From contig CAVPVK010000007.1 of NCBI GenBank assembly GCA_963709175.1, positions 1,178,001-1,242,000 on the forward strand: a DNA stretch of 64,000 nucleotides. Reading direction: 5' to 3'. This stretch comes from JANXQG01 sp963709175 (GTDB lineage Bacteria; Planctomycetota; Planctomycetia; Pirellulales; Thermoguttaceae). Below are positions 18,156 to 28,115 of the stretch, piece by piece; within the stretch, counting starts at the first letter, position 1, and every line of letters starts with the position of its first letter. The notes under the pieces are model-generated. The model searched no databases, was not told where the DNA came from, and worked only from the letters and a program-made list of their open reading frames with translations. The translations under genes were made by a program, and so were the position numbers.

Positions 18156-20339
18156 ATGAATAAGCCGCCTATCTGCCCAAAATGTGGTGCCCATTTTCCT
18201 GAAGATGCCCCCGCCGGGCTGTGCCCTAACTGCCTGGTACGAGCTGGCTTCGAGAGTGAAGACCAGGCGAAACCTCAAATTGCTCCGACGGGCCCAAGCC
18301 CAACTTCCTCTAGGTTCGAGCCGCCTTCGGTCGAAGAACTAGCCGGGCGATTTCCACAAGTGGAAATCCTCGAACTCCTCGGCGTAGGGGGCATGGGTGC
18401 AGTCTACAAGGCCCGGCAAAAGGGACTGGACCGGATGGTGGCCGTCAAAATCCTCCCACCCGAAGTCAGTACCGATCCGGCCTTCGCCGAGCGGTTCACC
18501 CGCGAGGCCCGCGCCTTGGCCCGGCTCAACCACCCGAACATTGTCGGGGTTTACGACTTTGGCAGAACGGGCGATGGCGTGTTTTACTTCGTCATGGAGT
18601 TCGTCGACGGCGTGAACTTGCGCCAGGCGATCCAGGCCGGCGGGATGGATCCCAAGCAGGCCCTGGCAATCGTACCACAGATTTGCGACGCCCTGCAATT
18701 CGCCCACGAAGAAGGTGTCGTTCACCGCGACGTCAAGCCCGAGAACATCCTGATCGACAAACGCGGTCGGGTGAAGATCGCCGATTTCGGCCTGGCCAAG
18801 TTGCTTGGGCAGGCGCCAGGCGACATCGCGCTGACGGCCACGCAACAGGTGATGGGCACGCTGCGCTACATGGCGCCGGAGCAGATGGAAGGGACGAAGG
18901 GCATCGACCACCGCGCCGATATCTATTCGTTGGGCGTGGTGTTCTACGAACTCTTGACCGGCGAGTTGCCGATCGGGCGCTTCGCCCCACCATCGAAGAA
19001 GGTCGAGATCGACGTGCGGCTGGACGAAGTTGTGCTGCGGGCCTTGGAGAAGGAGCCCGAGCAACGTTACCAACATGCCAGCGAAGTCAAGACCGACATG
19101 GAAACGATTGCCGGGAGCCATGCCCAGGCGCCGGTAGCGGAATCAGTTGCGGTCTTGAGCGGACCCACGCTTTTGCTTGACGAAACAGACCGTGCGGCGC
19201 GGCGATATCAGCATTTCCTTTTGCTCGGCGGCATGGCTTGGATTGTACTCGGTGTTATCTTGGCTTTGCTCCAAATGCCGGTGCTTTTGCCGATCTCACT
19301 TGTGCTCGGGATCGGTGGCATTGCATTGATGGTCGCAGCCAGCCGTAACCGGCAGCAGTGGGAGATCGATTACTTGGGACACAGCCTTCGCTTCGAGAAC
19401 AGCGTTTACACTTCAGGACGTCTGATAATTGACGGCAAGACGATGGCCGCGGGCGGGGTCGGGTTGAGCACCGAGTTGAGCGCTCGAATTCCGCGTGGTC
19501 TGGGAGCGGGAGACCGAATTGTCGTGAAGACCAATGCGGGTTTCCTTTCCTTCCGTTGCCGGATTTTTGTTGAGCCGAAGGTGGCGGCGGCGCCAAAACC
19601 GGCCAGGGTGCCGGACGGCGGCTATCGGCAGCCCCACGTCGGGTTTGCAGCATCCGAGACTCCGTCCGGCGCATTGCCTTCCGTGCTGCCCGACGGAGTC
19701 GCTCCCTCGCCGCCGGCCGCACAAGACGCAGGACCGACCCCGCCGTCGCATCCGCCAGAACTCGCGTCGCGGTCCTATACCCCGAACCATGTCGAGACGA
19801 TTGCGCATTGCGCGACGGTAGCCCCATATCCGCGATCTGCCGCGCCCCGGCTTGCCCCCTTGGCCATCATTGGAGCGGTTGTCGGCGTCCTTGTTCCGGC
19901 AGGCAGCCTGGCGCTGTTCATTGGAAGCGAGTTGCTGATAGAGTCGCTTGGCCGGGAACCAATGGGCAAAACCTGGCAAGTCCTTTTGGTTTCCGTTGTC
20001 GCGATCTCGCTTATCGTCATGACCTTGCTGGGCGCGATTGCGATCACGCAGATTCGCCACTCCAACGGAAAGCTTTACGGCGTAGAATTGGCGATCCTGG
20101 AAGCCTTTCTTTGTCCGGCGCTCACGGTCGACTTCGCCGTCTTCTACGTGCTGTTTTTCCTGTTCGTCTTCATCGGAAATACGTTCTTACGCATCCACGA
20201 TCCTTCCCAATTAAGGCCATACAAGTGGCTGATCCCTGTGGCGTTTATTGTCCTATTTGCGGCCGATGTACTCATCTATCGGTGGCTGTCGAAGAAACTC
20301 AAATCCCCTCGAAATGTCACGCGGTCGATTGCCCTATAG
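18156..20339 (+). CDS. Membrane Ser/Thr protein kinase with N-terminal zinc ribbon
   Basis: 727 residues from the ATG at 18156, after GAAGG. An N-terminal zinc ribbon has two CxxC pairs (CPKCG and CPNC). The Hanks kinase domain spans about 60-320: glycine loop LLGVGGMGAVYKAR, lysine in VAVKIL, catalytic HRDVKPENIL with Asp192, DFG, and APEQM. About six transmembrane helices follow, with a soluble stretch between the first pair and the rest. It phosphorylates unknown Ser/Thr targets, possibly the neighbouring sigma factor. The frame stops at TAG (20337-20339), but the same frame stays open and coding-like for another 1.1 kb, so the natural protein may be longer. Confidence 0.9.
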   Translation: MNKPPICPKCGAHFPEDAPAGLCPNCLVRAGFESEDQAKPQIAPTGPSPTSSRFEPPSVEELAGRFPQVEILELLGVGGMGAVYKARQKGLDRMVAVKILPPEVSTDPAFAERFTREARALARLNHPNIVGVYDFGRTGDGVFYFVMEFVDGVNLRQAIQAGGMDPKQALAIVPQICDALQFAHEEGVVHRDVKPENILIDKRGRVKIADFGLAKLLGQAPGDIALTATQQVMGTLRYMAPEQMEGTKGIDHRADIYSLGVVFYELLTGELPIGRFAPPSKKVEIDVRLDEVVLRALEKEPEQRYQHASEVKTDMETIAGSHAQAPVAESVAVLSGPTLLLDETDRAARRYQHFLLLGGMAWIVLGVILALLQMPVLLPISLVLGIGGIALMVAASRNRQQWEIDYLGHSLRFENSVYTSGRLIIDGKTMAAGGVGLSTELSARIPRGLGAGDRIVVKTNAGFLSFRCRIFVEPKVAAAPKPARVPDGGYRQPHVGFAASETPSGALPSVLPDGVAPSPPAAQDAGPTPPSHPPELASRSYTPNHVETIAHCATVAPYPRSAAPRLAPLAIIGAVVGVLVPAGSLALFIGSELLIESLGREPMGKTWQVLLVSVVAISLIVMTLLGAIAITQIRHSNGKLYGVELAILEAFLCPALTVDFAVFYVLFFLFVFIGNTFLRIHDPSQLRPYKWLIPVAFIVLFAADVLIYRWLSKKLKSPRNVTRSIAL

Positions 20340-20411
20340 GAACTGCGCGCGCCGGACCCTACGCTTGGGGCCGCCAACCAGGTCAGCCCGATCGGACGAA
20401 TCAGCCTTTGG

Positions 20412-21803
20412 ATGGCCATTGGCGGCCTGGTCGTGCCGCTACTGCTGGCGCTGATCGGGGCCCTGCTGACAGAGGTCTTGCATCCGTCGAGCGGCTATTT
20501 CATGCTCTGTGTTGTGCTGCTTTTCCTTGTGGAGTCCGCGGCGCTTGTGTGCGGGACCATTGCCAGGCGCACGGCGTCCGGCAAGGCGGGCATCGCGATA
20601 TCAGTCATTTCGCTTGTGCCGGTCGGCTTTGCCATTTTGTACGTGATGCCTGTCGCTTCGGGACAGATGGGACAGATCAATACATCAAGCGTTCAGGACA
20701 CGCCTGTCGCGACCAGCAGGCCGGCCGTCGAGGACTCGCGGGTGTTTGACCAATCCGACAGGCCCACGCCTGCTACACCGAAACCCACGCCCACGCCCGC
20801 GGCACCACCCGTTCAAAAGCCTGCTGCAAAGGATACGGTCGACCACGACGTTCCACGCCCTGCCGGAAAGCAAGTTCCTCCCACGCCCGCTGAACTGGCC
20901 CATATCGTCTCCGAACTGCCCAAGGAATTCACCAAGGGCTTGCTCGGCAGCGACGTCGAGAGAATCAGGGAGTTGGATACTTTCGTGCGCGAGATCGATT
21001 TCGACGACGGCCCGGCCGACTTCTGGATGCAAGCCTACGAGGTTAACCAGCCGAGGAGTTTCCCGGAACGCCTGCCCTCGCAGAGCGAGTGGGGCGTTTG
21101 GCACATTCCCAAGGCCAAGGCCCACATTTTGATGTGGATTCAGCCGCGTCAGTCGTTCGACACGAGCGATCGGTTCCGCGGTGCGCTGGCCGCCATACCG
21201 CCCGGCTGCTCGTTGGGAATCGACGTGGACGGAAAATCGGTGGCGCGAATGAATTACGACGTTCCGAAGGGCGTCCCAAGAATGCAGCCGCTCTGGTTTG
21301 GTTGGGATTCAAGAGAAATGCCAGAGCCGGATCCCGGCTTCGCTTCGAAGATGCGCGGCAAAGTGATCTGCTTCATTGTCCGTTGCAACAGCGCGAGAGA
21401 CTTTATTTCCCATAGTTGCCAATTAGTGCCGTATCGCGCGCAACATCCCTGGCGGAAAACCCGAAAGGAATCAAGCCATGAGCCAACCGCGGATTCATCC
21501 CCACTGCGGCACTGCGACAAATCGTCAACTCTGCCCGTGACATCGGCCCTATTCTCTCGAAACGCTACCCTTTTCTCGGAACGATGTCAGGCCCACTTGC
21601 CTGCGGCGGTCACCCCCACCGCCGTAGCGATGGGGGTGTGCTTTCGGCGAGCGTGTGTGAGTTGTGTTGCGCTGCGTGGTATGGTTGATTGTCGGTTCAC
21701 GGTGTTGTGGAGGGCGGTCAATGAATGCCAGAAAGACACGCGCGCTGCCAGTATCTCTGGAGAATGTCCAGCGGCGGTTTACGGAGTGGCGAAGAACACA
21801 TAG
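20412..21803 (+). CDS. Membrane protein, perhaps the detached C-terminus of the kinase
   Basis: In the same frame as the kinase, directly after its amber stop. The ATG at 20412 lies inside a hydrophobic segment (LWMAIGGLVVPLLLALIGALL), which would be an odd natural start. Two or three transmembrane helices (resembling DUF4190-type segments, AALVCGTIARRTASGKAGIA) are followed by a Pro/Thr-rich linker and a soluble region of about 150 residues with no recognised domain. From about 21440 the translation loses coding character and overlaps the IS66 gene, so the listed end is only the next stop codon. It is either a separate gene or the rest of a kinase split by a nonsense change. Confidence 0.5.
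   Translation: MAIGGLVVPLLLALIGALLTEVLHPSSGYFMLCVVLLFLVESAALVCGTIARRTASGKAGIAISVISLVPVGFAILYVMPVASGQMGQINTSSVQDTPVATSRPAVEDSRVFDQSDRPTPATPKPTPTPAAPPVQKPAAKDTVDHDVPRPAGKQVPPTPAELAHIVSELPKEFTKGLLGSDVERIRELDTFVREIDFDDGPADFWMQAYEVNQPRSFPERLPSQSEWGVWHIPKAKAHILMWIQPRQSFDTSDRFRGALAAIPPGCSLGIDVDGKSVARMNYDVPKGVPRMQPLWFGWDSREMPEPDPGFASKMRGKVICFIVRCNSARDFISHSCQLVPYRAQHPWRKTRKESSHEPTADSSPLRHCDKSSTLPVTSALFSRNATLFSERCQAHLPAAVTPTAVAMGVCFRRACVSCVALRGMVDCRFTVLWRAVNECQKDTRAASISGECPAAVYGVAKNT
21597..21640. repeat. REP-like element upstream of the IS66 fragment
   Basis: Shares its first 21 bases exactly with 17048 and contains a local inverted repeat CGGCGGT/ACCGCCG around CACCCCC. Third member of the TTGCCTGCGG family in the window. 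It lies about 80 bases before the IS66 reading frame and could mark a mobile-element boundary. Confidence 0.55.
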
Positions 21804-22134
21804 AGCCCGCTCGCCACTGGCGAGTTCGCTCTGGGTAGCGGCAGTAAAGATGGCCGGCAAGTACGGGCTGAACTGCACGGCGCGGGCACTGCGAGTGGAC
21901 TATTACTCGCTCAAGAAACGGATGGAGCAGCGATCCACTCCCGCGCGAAGAAGAGACAGATCGGGGCCAACAGCCACATTTGTGGAACTGCCTCCGCCTC
22001 TGCCGGCTGGCACGTGCGACTGCATCCTGGAGATGGAGGACGTGAGGGGAGTCACCATGCGGCTGCAGATGAAGACCATGGCGCCGCCCGATCTGGCCGT
22101 GCTCTGCCGCAGCTTCCGCACCTCGACCTCATGA
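21721..22134 (+). CDS. IS66-family accessory ORF1 (TnpA-like)
   Basis: A 137-residue protein in the position of the first accessory ORF of IS66 elements, immediately before tnpB and overlapping it (ATGA). The N-terminal half resembles a DNA-binding region (WVAAVKMAGKYGLN, then RALRVDYYSLKKRM). The C-terminal part (LQMKTMAPPDLAVLCRSF) is typical of planctomycete ORFs preceding tnpB. The function is inferred from family and position. The larger transposase gene expected downstream is missing, so the element is probably not mobile by itself. Confidence 0.7.
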   Translation: MNARKTRALPVSLENVQRRFTEWRRTHRARSPLASSLWVAAVKMAGKYGLNCTARALRVDYYSLKKRMEQRSTPARRRDRSGPTATFVELPPPLPAGTCDCILEMEDVRGVTMRLQMKTMAPPDLAVLCRSFRTSTS

Positions 22135-22505
22135 TCCAGATCACGCCACAAATGCGGATTCTGGTGGCTGTCGAACCGAGCGACTTTCGCCGCGGCATCG
22201 ATGGCCTGGCCCGCGTCTGCAAGGAGGTTCTGCAGCGCGATCCGTTCAGCGGCTGCATGTTCGTGTTCCGCAACCGGCCGGCCACGGCCTTGAAGATCCT
22301 GGTCTATGACGGCCAAGGCTTTTGGCTTTGCCACAAACGCTTGTCCAAAGGGAAGTTCGCCTGGTGGCCGCGCGAGGGCGCAGCGGCACGGACCCTGGCG
22401 GCCCACGAACTGCAGGTCCTCTTGGCGGCCGGGAACCCGGAAGCCACGCGTGCGGCGCCCGTCTGGCGATCGGTCGGATACCCGGCACAGCCGGGGGCGG
22501 CGTAA
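22131..22505 (+). CDS. tnpB: IS66-family accessory protein TnpB
   Basis: A 124-residue protein with the standard TnpB core: MRILVAVEPSDFRRGIDGLA, FVFRNRPATALKILVYDGQG, FWLCHKRLSKGKFAWWP. TnpB is a small protein required for IS66 transposition alongside the main transposase TnpC. Normal length, overlapping ORF1 by four bases. No tnpC follows: within 90 bases the sequence enters the 3' end of a group II intron on the opposite strand. The IS is therefore truncated, either before or during intron arrival. Confidence 0.9.
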   Translation: MIQITPQMRILVAVEPSDFRRGIDGLARVCKEVLQRDPFSGCMFVFRNRPATALKILVYDGQGFWLCHKRLSKGKFAWWPREGAAARTLAAHELQVLLAAGNPEATRAAPVWRSVGYPAQPGAA

Positions 22506-22592
22506 CGGGGCGCCGGCAGAGCATGCCGACGTTTGCCTGGCGGACGTGGTTGGGGCTGTATTCCTGGCAAACCTAAGCAGGCCAGGAAAAGG

Positions 22593-22667
22593 ACCGGGTG
22601 GCCCCGGGCGGTTTCCCGCCCGGGGCTCCCACAGACCCGAACGTGCGCAATTAACGCATTCGGTTCC
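22593..22667 (-). ncRNA. Group II intron domains V and VI
   Basis: Read on the minus strand, domain V begins GAACCGAATGCG and closes with CGCACGTTCGGGTC, giving the small stem with bulge typical of this catalytic domain. Domain VI follows as an 11-bp GC-rich stem (GCCCCGGGCGG with its complement) capped by a GAAA tetraloop. The first strand of domain V has GAACC where GAGCC is common, so catalytic fitness is uncertain. Confidence 0.65.
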
Positions 22668-22672
22668 TCAAG

Positions 22673-24016
22673 TTATCCGTTCGCTACGCTTCGGTACACC
22701 GAGTGGACCGCCCGCAGGTAAGGCACGGGGTAGCGCTTCAGGAGCCGGCGAAACCAGTCCCAGGAAGCGCGCCACGCTCGCCGTCGCCGCATGAGCCACT
22801 TGCGCCAGACCTCTGAGCACCTCGTGGTGAAAACGGGCCAGCGCCGGGCTGTTGCCCGTGATCCCGTAATACCCCGCGTGCCCTCGGAGCTTCTGGCAGA
22901 GTACCGCGTGCTGCTCGCCAATCGGATCGTGGCGATGGAACCGGCACCACTGGGAGATCGTCCTGACCGCCCGCGTGAACCGGCTGGCCGCCGTCTTCCG
23001 CTTCAGGACCCAGTTTCCCTTCCGGGATCGCGCCCAAAAGTGCGTGAACCCCAGAAAGTCGAACGTCCCCGGGCCGTCCGCGTCCGGCCCCGTCCGCTCG
23101 CCTTGCGGCTTGCGGAACGGCACCAGCCGGGTCTTGTCCGGGTGGATCGTCAGGCCGTACTTGCCGAATCGCTTCGGCAGCACGTCCATGACTCGCCGGG
23201 CGTCCTCGCTCGTCGGTGAACCCGATCACGAAGTCGTCGGCATAGCGGACCACATACGCACGGCCCTTCAGGCGAGGTTGCACCTCCCGCGCGAACCACT
23301 GGTCCAGCACATAGTGCAGGTACACGTTGGCCAGTACGGGCGAGACCACCCCGCCCTGCGGGCTTCCGGCTTCCGGATGCGTCACCGCCCCGTCTTCCAT
23401 CACGCCCGCATTGAGCCACTTCCCGATCAGTCGAAGCACCACACCATCGCGTATCCGTTGTTGGAGAAACGCCCGCAGATGGGCATGATCCAGCGTGTCG
23501 AAAAATTTTCGGATATCGACCTCCAAGAGACAGCTTACCCCGCTCCACATGGTCTGCTTCGAGAGACTATCCAGGGCGTCGTGCGCCGACCGCCGCGGCC
23601 GGAACCCGTACGAGCAGTCATAGAAGTCCTGCTCGTAGATCGGTTCCAGCAGCATGACGATCGCCCGCTGGAGGACTTTGTCCTCCAGCGTCGGAATGCC
23701 GATGGGGCGGGTCTCTCCGCCGGTGCCTTTCGGGATATGCACCCGTCGCACCGGCGGCGCCCAGTACGTGCCCGACTTCGCGCGTTCCAAGAGCGAGCGG
23801 AGGTTGCCCTCCAGGTCTCTGCTCGTAGTCCGCGGCCGTCTGGCCGTCGATCCCCACCGCGCCGTCCTTGCGCGTCCGCCGATAAGCCTCGCGCAGCCAT
23901 GCCAGATCAAGGTGCTGGTTCAGGGAGGTCAATCCCTTCTCCGGCATCTGTTTCGCCAACTGTGCTATCCGTCGTTGTCGCGTAGACACGATTCCGGAGT
24001 CCGATGTCTCCGTCAT
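22673..24016 (-). pseudogene. ltrA: Group II intron reverse transcriptase/maturase, three frame breaks
   Basis: The start at 24016 has GGAGGG upstream. The N-terminal part (LNQHLDLAWLREAYRRTRKD, then AVGIDG) is typical. The RT fingers and palm follow: IPKGTGGETRPIGIPTLEDK, FYDCSYGFRPRRSAHDAL, DIRKFFDTLDH, GSPQGGVVSPVLANVYLH, and the catalytic YADDF. The maturase end reads WRKWLMRRRRAWRASW and RYPVPYLRAVHSVYRSV. The protein is spread over three reading frames, with breaks near 23822, 23205 and 22812. If corrected, it would be about 445 residues and complete, without an HNH endonuclease. The breaks may be sequencing errors or decay. Confidence 0.85.
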
Positions 24017-24615
24017 GTTTCCCTCCAACGGTTTGATAACTCGACGCCCCGCTTCCCTCCCCCGGGTCCCCGACGGTGCGAGTTCCCCGGCTTCTGCGGT
24101 ACTATCAGGGCGCTATGACTTCCTGCCGCCCGTTTCGCCGCACTTCGTTTCCTTCGCTTGGCGATACCACTCCAGCGCTCGTGTTTCGCCCGCTCCGCGG
24201 CCGAGCGCTGCCGCGGGCGGGTCTTCCTGGAGTTGGTCACCCGGTACCTCCGGCCGGGAATAGTCAGTGGAAACGGCAGGATCTCCTACGTTCCTGGGGA
24301 ACCCCGATTGTGCTCTTGCCCTGCTCTCCGACCCCGGCAGGACCGACGCATCAGGCCATCGCGATGCGTCGGCGCGGCCCCCGCTGTGTCCACGACGAAG
24401 GCTCCCGCATTCGTACTTTCGAGGCTCAATCACACGGCTTCGGCACTGGCTGTCTACGCTTCGCAGGGCGGGTCGCCCCGACACCACGCAAGACTCGCTT
24501 CCGGCTGCTGGCCAAGACTCTTCCGGACGGGCTTGTTTACCCGCAGGGTTCCAACGAAAGGTTTCAAGGTGTATCCTACATCTCATCCTCCTTTCCCAAG
24601 TTCAACGTAGCGCAA

Positions 24616-24665
24616 GGACATCACTGATTGTTTTCTTTCGAGGCGCGTCAATATCAGTGATGTCC
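24616..24665. repeat. 13-bp stem-loop beside the intron 5' end
   Basis: Perfect arms GGACATCACTGAT and ATCAGTGATGTCC around a 24-base loop. It is a candidate target hairpin for intron insertion. It could also be a transcription terminator for the PEP-CTERM gene, which ends at 24740 on the minus strand, although there is no clear T-run. Confidence 0.6.
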
Positions 24666-24739
24666 CCTTTTCCGGTCCTTTAGCGGTTGCAACTTTTCGC
24701 GGGGCTACGCTCGGGTGAGCCGCCGGCATGGCCGCTCGA

Positions 24740-27700
24740 TCAAGCTGCCCTTCGTGCCGCAGTCGCGGGGGATAAAGGCGAGGGGAAGGCAAGGATGACT
24801 GGGGCGTCTTGTCGGTCGAAGGCAGTGGGCTTCCCAGTTCTTCTGGTTGTCCTTCGCCTCCGCCACCCGTAGCCGACAAGCCCGATAGCGCCGGCGGCGA
24901 GCATGGCGAATGTGGAAGGTTCGGGCGTGACGTTCAGCACGAGGTCCTGGTTGTTGCCGCTGCCTTGCACGGAAAGCGTTGCAGGCAGTCCGTCGATCGA
25001 GCCGCTGATGTTGCTCCCCAGGCCGCTGATCGATCCGGCATTGACCAGCGTATAGTTGCCCGGCCGGAAACCGGCCGACCAGGTGAAGCCGAAATCGGAG
25101 AACTGCTGGCCGCTGAAGGTCAAGCTGCCGGAGGGCATGGAGACCTCGTCGGCGGTCGAAACCCCATCGAGCTCGAAGTCCATCGCCCCACCCGCCGAGA
25201 ACACAAGGTTTCCACTCAAGTGCAAGACCCCCAGCGGATCGCCCGGGGCCAGAGTTCCGCTGGGGCTGACCGTAACGCTGCCGAGATAGCCAGAACCGCC
25301 CAAGGTGCCGCCGCTGTCGACCGTCACCGGGCTGGCCAGCAAGCCATCGACGACCAGTTCGCCCTGGTTGATTGTCGTCGGGCCGGTAGAGTAGTTGCTT
25401 GCCGTGAGTTGCAGAATACCCTTGCCCGTCTTGGTCAATCCACCGTCCGAATTGCCCATGCTGACGGCGACCGTCAGGTCGCTCGTGGCATCCGTGCCGC
25501 GGGCCACGTTGAAGACGACGCCGGGACCGTTATTCAGATTCATCGCTGATAATCCGCTGATGACATCGCGTGCCCCGCCATTGGTCTGGAAGGTGTTGGT
25601 CGCGTCCCAAACCCAGTTCAGCCCCGACCCGGTGATGATCCTTCCGCCGCCCGCTGCATCGAAATTGAACGTCTGGTTGCCGAAGTCGTAACGGCCATAT
25701 CCTCCGGACTGCGTAATCAGCAGCGTGCTGGCGCCGTCGATGTTGATTTGGCCGCCCTGGTACGTATTGAAGGTGGGGGTGTTCAACACAAGTGTGCCGC
25801 CGCTGACGGTGGTGTCGCCGGTAGCAAGAATGTTCCCGCTGAGGGTCAACGTGCCGACGCCAGCCTTCGTCAGCGCACCGCTTCCGCTGATCGAGTAATT
25901 GGCCGACTGGCTGCCGAACAAGTTGTAAACCAGGGCGGCGTTGTTCGTGATGCCGCTGGTGTTCAGCGAGCCGTCGTTGCCGCTGGCGCCGTTGCCCAAT
26001 TGCAGCGTGCCGCCGCTGATGTCGGTGGCGCCGGTGTAGATGTTTGACGCGGTCAAGCAAAGCACGCCCGAGCCTTGCAGGTTCAAGGGCGTGGCCGTGG
26101 TGTTGGCATTCTGGCTGACCGGGACCGAAATGGTCAGCGAGCTGTTGGCCCCGAGATTGAAGTAGCAACTGCTGGTGCGCAAGGAAAAGTCCCCGATGCC
26201 GCTGATGTAGTTCGACGTGCCGGCGGCGGTGGCGATGTAATTTCCGAAGAAGTTCCAGGCGCCGCCGGGAGTGCCGGCGCCCACGGTCGTCGACGTCAAG
26301 GTCCCGCCCGAGAGTGTCATCGGGCGGAATAGCGTCTCTGACTGGGCGTTGGACTTCAGGAGCGTGCCGTAGACGGTGATCGGGAGGTTGACGGCGTAGC
26401 CCGTACCGTCGGTGACGTTGACGGCGAGTACTGCGCCGCGGGCCACGGTGATGGCCGAGTCGGGGTACTCCCCGTTGCCGCCGCTCACGCCCCCGTTGAT
26501 CGTCAACGTTCCGGCGTTAACGAATAGGCCGCCGCTGAAGGTGTTGGCGGCGCCGGTTAGCAAAGTGCCCGAGCCGATTATGGTCAGGCTGCCCGAACCG
26601 GAAAGGGGGCCGGCCAGCGTCACGGCATAACCGGCCGTATCGAACGTCGCTCCACCGCCGCCATTGCTGAGGGTCATGGGAACGCTGCTGGACAAACCAC
26701 TGCCGGCGCGAAGCGTCCCGCCGCTGAAGTTGAAGGCCGCCGCGCCGGGTCCGGCGGCGAGTCCGCCGAGGATCATCAGGCCGCCGCTCAGGCTGCAAGT
26801 GCCCGTGCAGGTCGTGGTGTCGGTGAGCTGCAGTGCACCGATGGAACTGCTTCCACCCGTTTGCGTAAAGTATCCTGCCGTGCCGTATCCCCGGCCGAAT
26901 TGGGCCGTTCCGCTGACCGTCAAGATGCCCGAGCCGCTCAGCGTATAGGCGCCGGAAACCGCGACGCTGCTGCTGGCATAATAGGGCGGCAGGTAGCCCA
27001 GCCACAGCGCCCCGGTGGCATTGCTTCCGCCACTTTGCGTGAAAGCGCCGGTCCCGTCGTTGCCCACGAATTCCGCCGTCGCCGACAGGGACGCCGAGCC
27101 GAGAAGGCTGTAAGGCGCCGTTTCCCTCTCCGTTCGAATCGTATCCGACGGAGAGCGTGCCGGCCGAGTTGTTTCCTCCGCTGTGGGCCATGGTTCCGAG
27201 CGGCCCCAGGTTCTCCTGGCCCGCCGCGACGAGTCCGCCGCTGAACGTGAAAAGGCTGCCGCCGCCGATTCCGAGGAAGCTGCTGTTGTTGGTTCCGCCC
27301 GTCTGCGTGAAGTTCGGCCCGCTCAGATACTCGCTTGCGGCCGACAAGAGGCCCGAGCCGCCGAGAGTGTAGCCCAACGCGCCCGAATCCAGGCTCAGGC
27401 TATTTGAGACGTTGTTGGTTCCGCCCGTCTGCGTGATGCTCGAATCGGTGTTGACGTACTCGATCGCTGCGGACAAGAGGCCCGAGCCGCCGAGGCTGTA
27501 GGTCCCCGGTCCGCCGGAACTCGCGGTGCCTAGCGTGATGTTGCCGGCGACGGTGTGCGTTCCGCCGGTTTGCGTGAAACTGCTGTTCGCGAATTTCCCG
27601 CCGCCGGAGTAGTCGCCCACCTGCTCGTTGCCGCTCACGGACAACAGGCCCGAGCCGCTGAGGACGTAGCTGGCGTAGCCGTTATTGCCGAGCGTCAGGG

Positions 27701-28115
27701 CGTTTCCACTCTGGGAAACAGTATTGACCGTGTGGGTCCCGCCAGACTGCACGAAGGTCCCCGCCCCACCGATGTTGCCGATGGACTCGCCAGCGTTCAC
27801 CAAGAGGTTGCCGGCCGTCATGTCCACGGACCCGCTGCTGCCATAGCCCAGCAGGAGAAAGCCGCAAACTCCTCCGGCCGAACTGACGGTGGCCGTTCCG
27901 CCGTTGTCGACATCGGCCTCGTCGCCGATCGCAGGAGCAATCCCACCCCAGTTGGAAGCGATCGACCAGTCCCCTGCGGAAACCTTCCAGCTATAGTCGG
28001 CTCCGCGGAGCGGCGCAGCCGCGAGCATGACCGCAGCGATAACGAAGGCCGCGAAACCCGTGGCCGACAACCTGGCCGCTCGGCAACTACTTCTCAGGGC
28101 AAGCTTGTCGAACAT
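24740..28115 (-). pseudogene. PEP-CTERM-sorted beta-strand repeat protein, one frameshift
   Basis: Starts at 28115 after GGAAGA. A long signal peptide (FAAFVIAAVMLAAAPLRGA) precedes many short repeats of the type QTGGTxxVxGxLxLG and YxLSGSGxLSVSG, a beta-solenoid pattern found in autotransporter-associated repeats. The C-terminus carries a PEP-CTERM signal: TPEPSTFAMLAAGAIG, a hydrophobic helix, then an Arg-rich cluster (YGWRRRR), for recognition by an exosortase. The translation goes on about 30 residues past the Arg cluster, which is unusual. The frame shifts near 27113. Corrected length is about 1,125 residues. Probably a surface or matrix protein. Confidence 0.82.

Larger units (their letters stand above)
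22593..24615 (-). mobile_element. Group II intron, probably class C-like
   Basis: An approximately 2 kb retroelement on the minus strand: a structured 5' region (about 24020-24615) followed by an intron-encoded reverse transcriptase/maturase, then domain V and VI hairpins at the 3' end. The RT lacks a C-terminal endonuclease, which fits class C. Class C introns insert next to stem-loops, and a 13-bp stem-loop (24616-24665) sits exactly where the upstream exon would be. The 3' boundary near 22593 (ACCCGG-like end) is reasonable. The 5' boundary is uncertain because a canonical GTGCG start is not seen. Confidence 0.7.

Noticed and set aside
22673..24016. Programmed frameshifting in the intron RT
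   Set aside because: Three breaks at non-slippery places; decay or sequence error is simpler.
24809..27407. Plus-strand frames opposite the PEP-CTERM gene
   Set aside because: Ala/Gly-rich antisense products of the repeat sequence.
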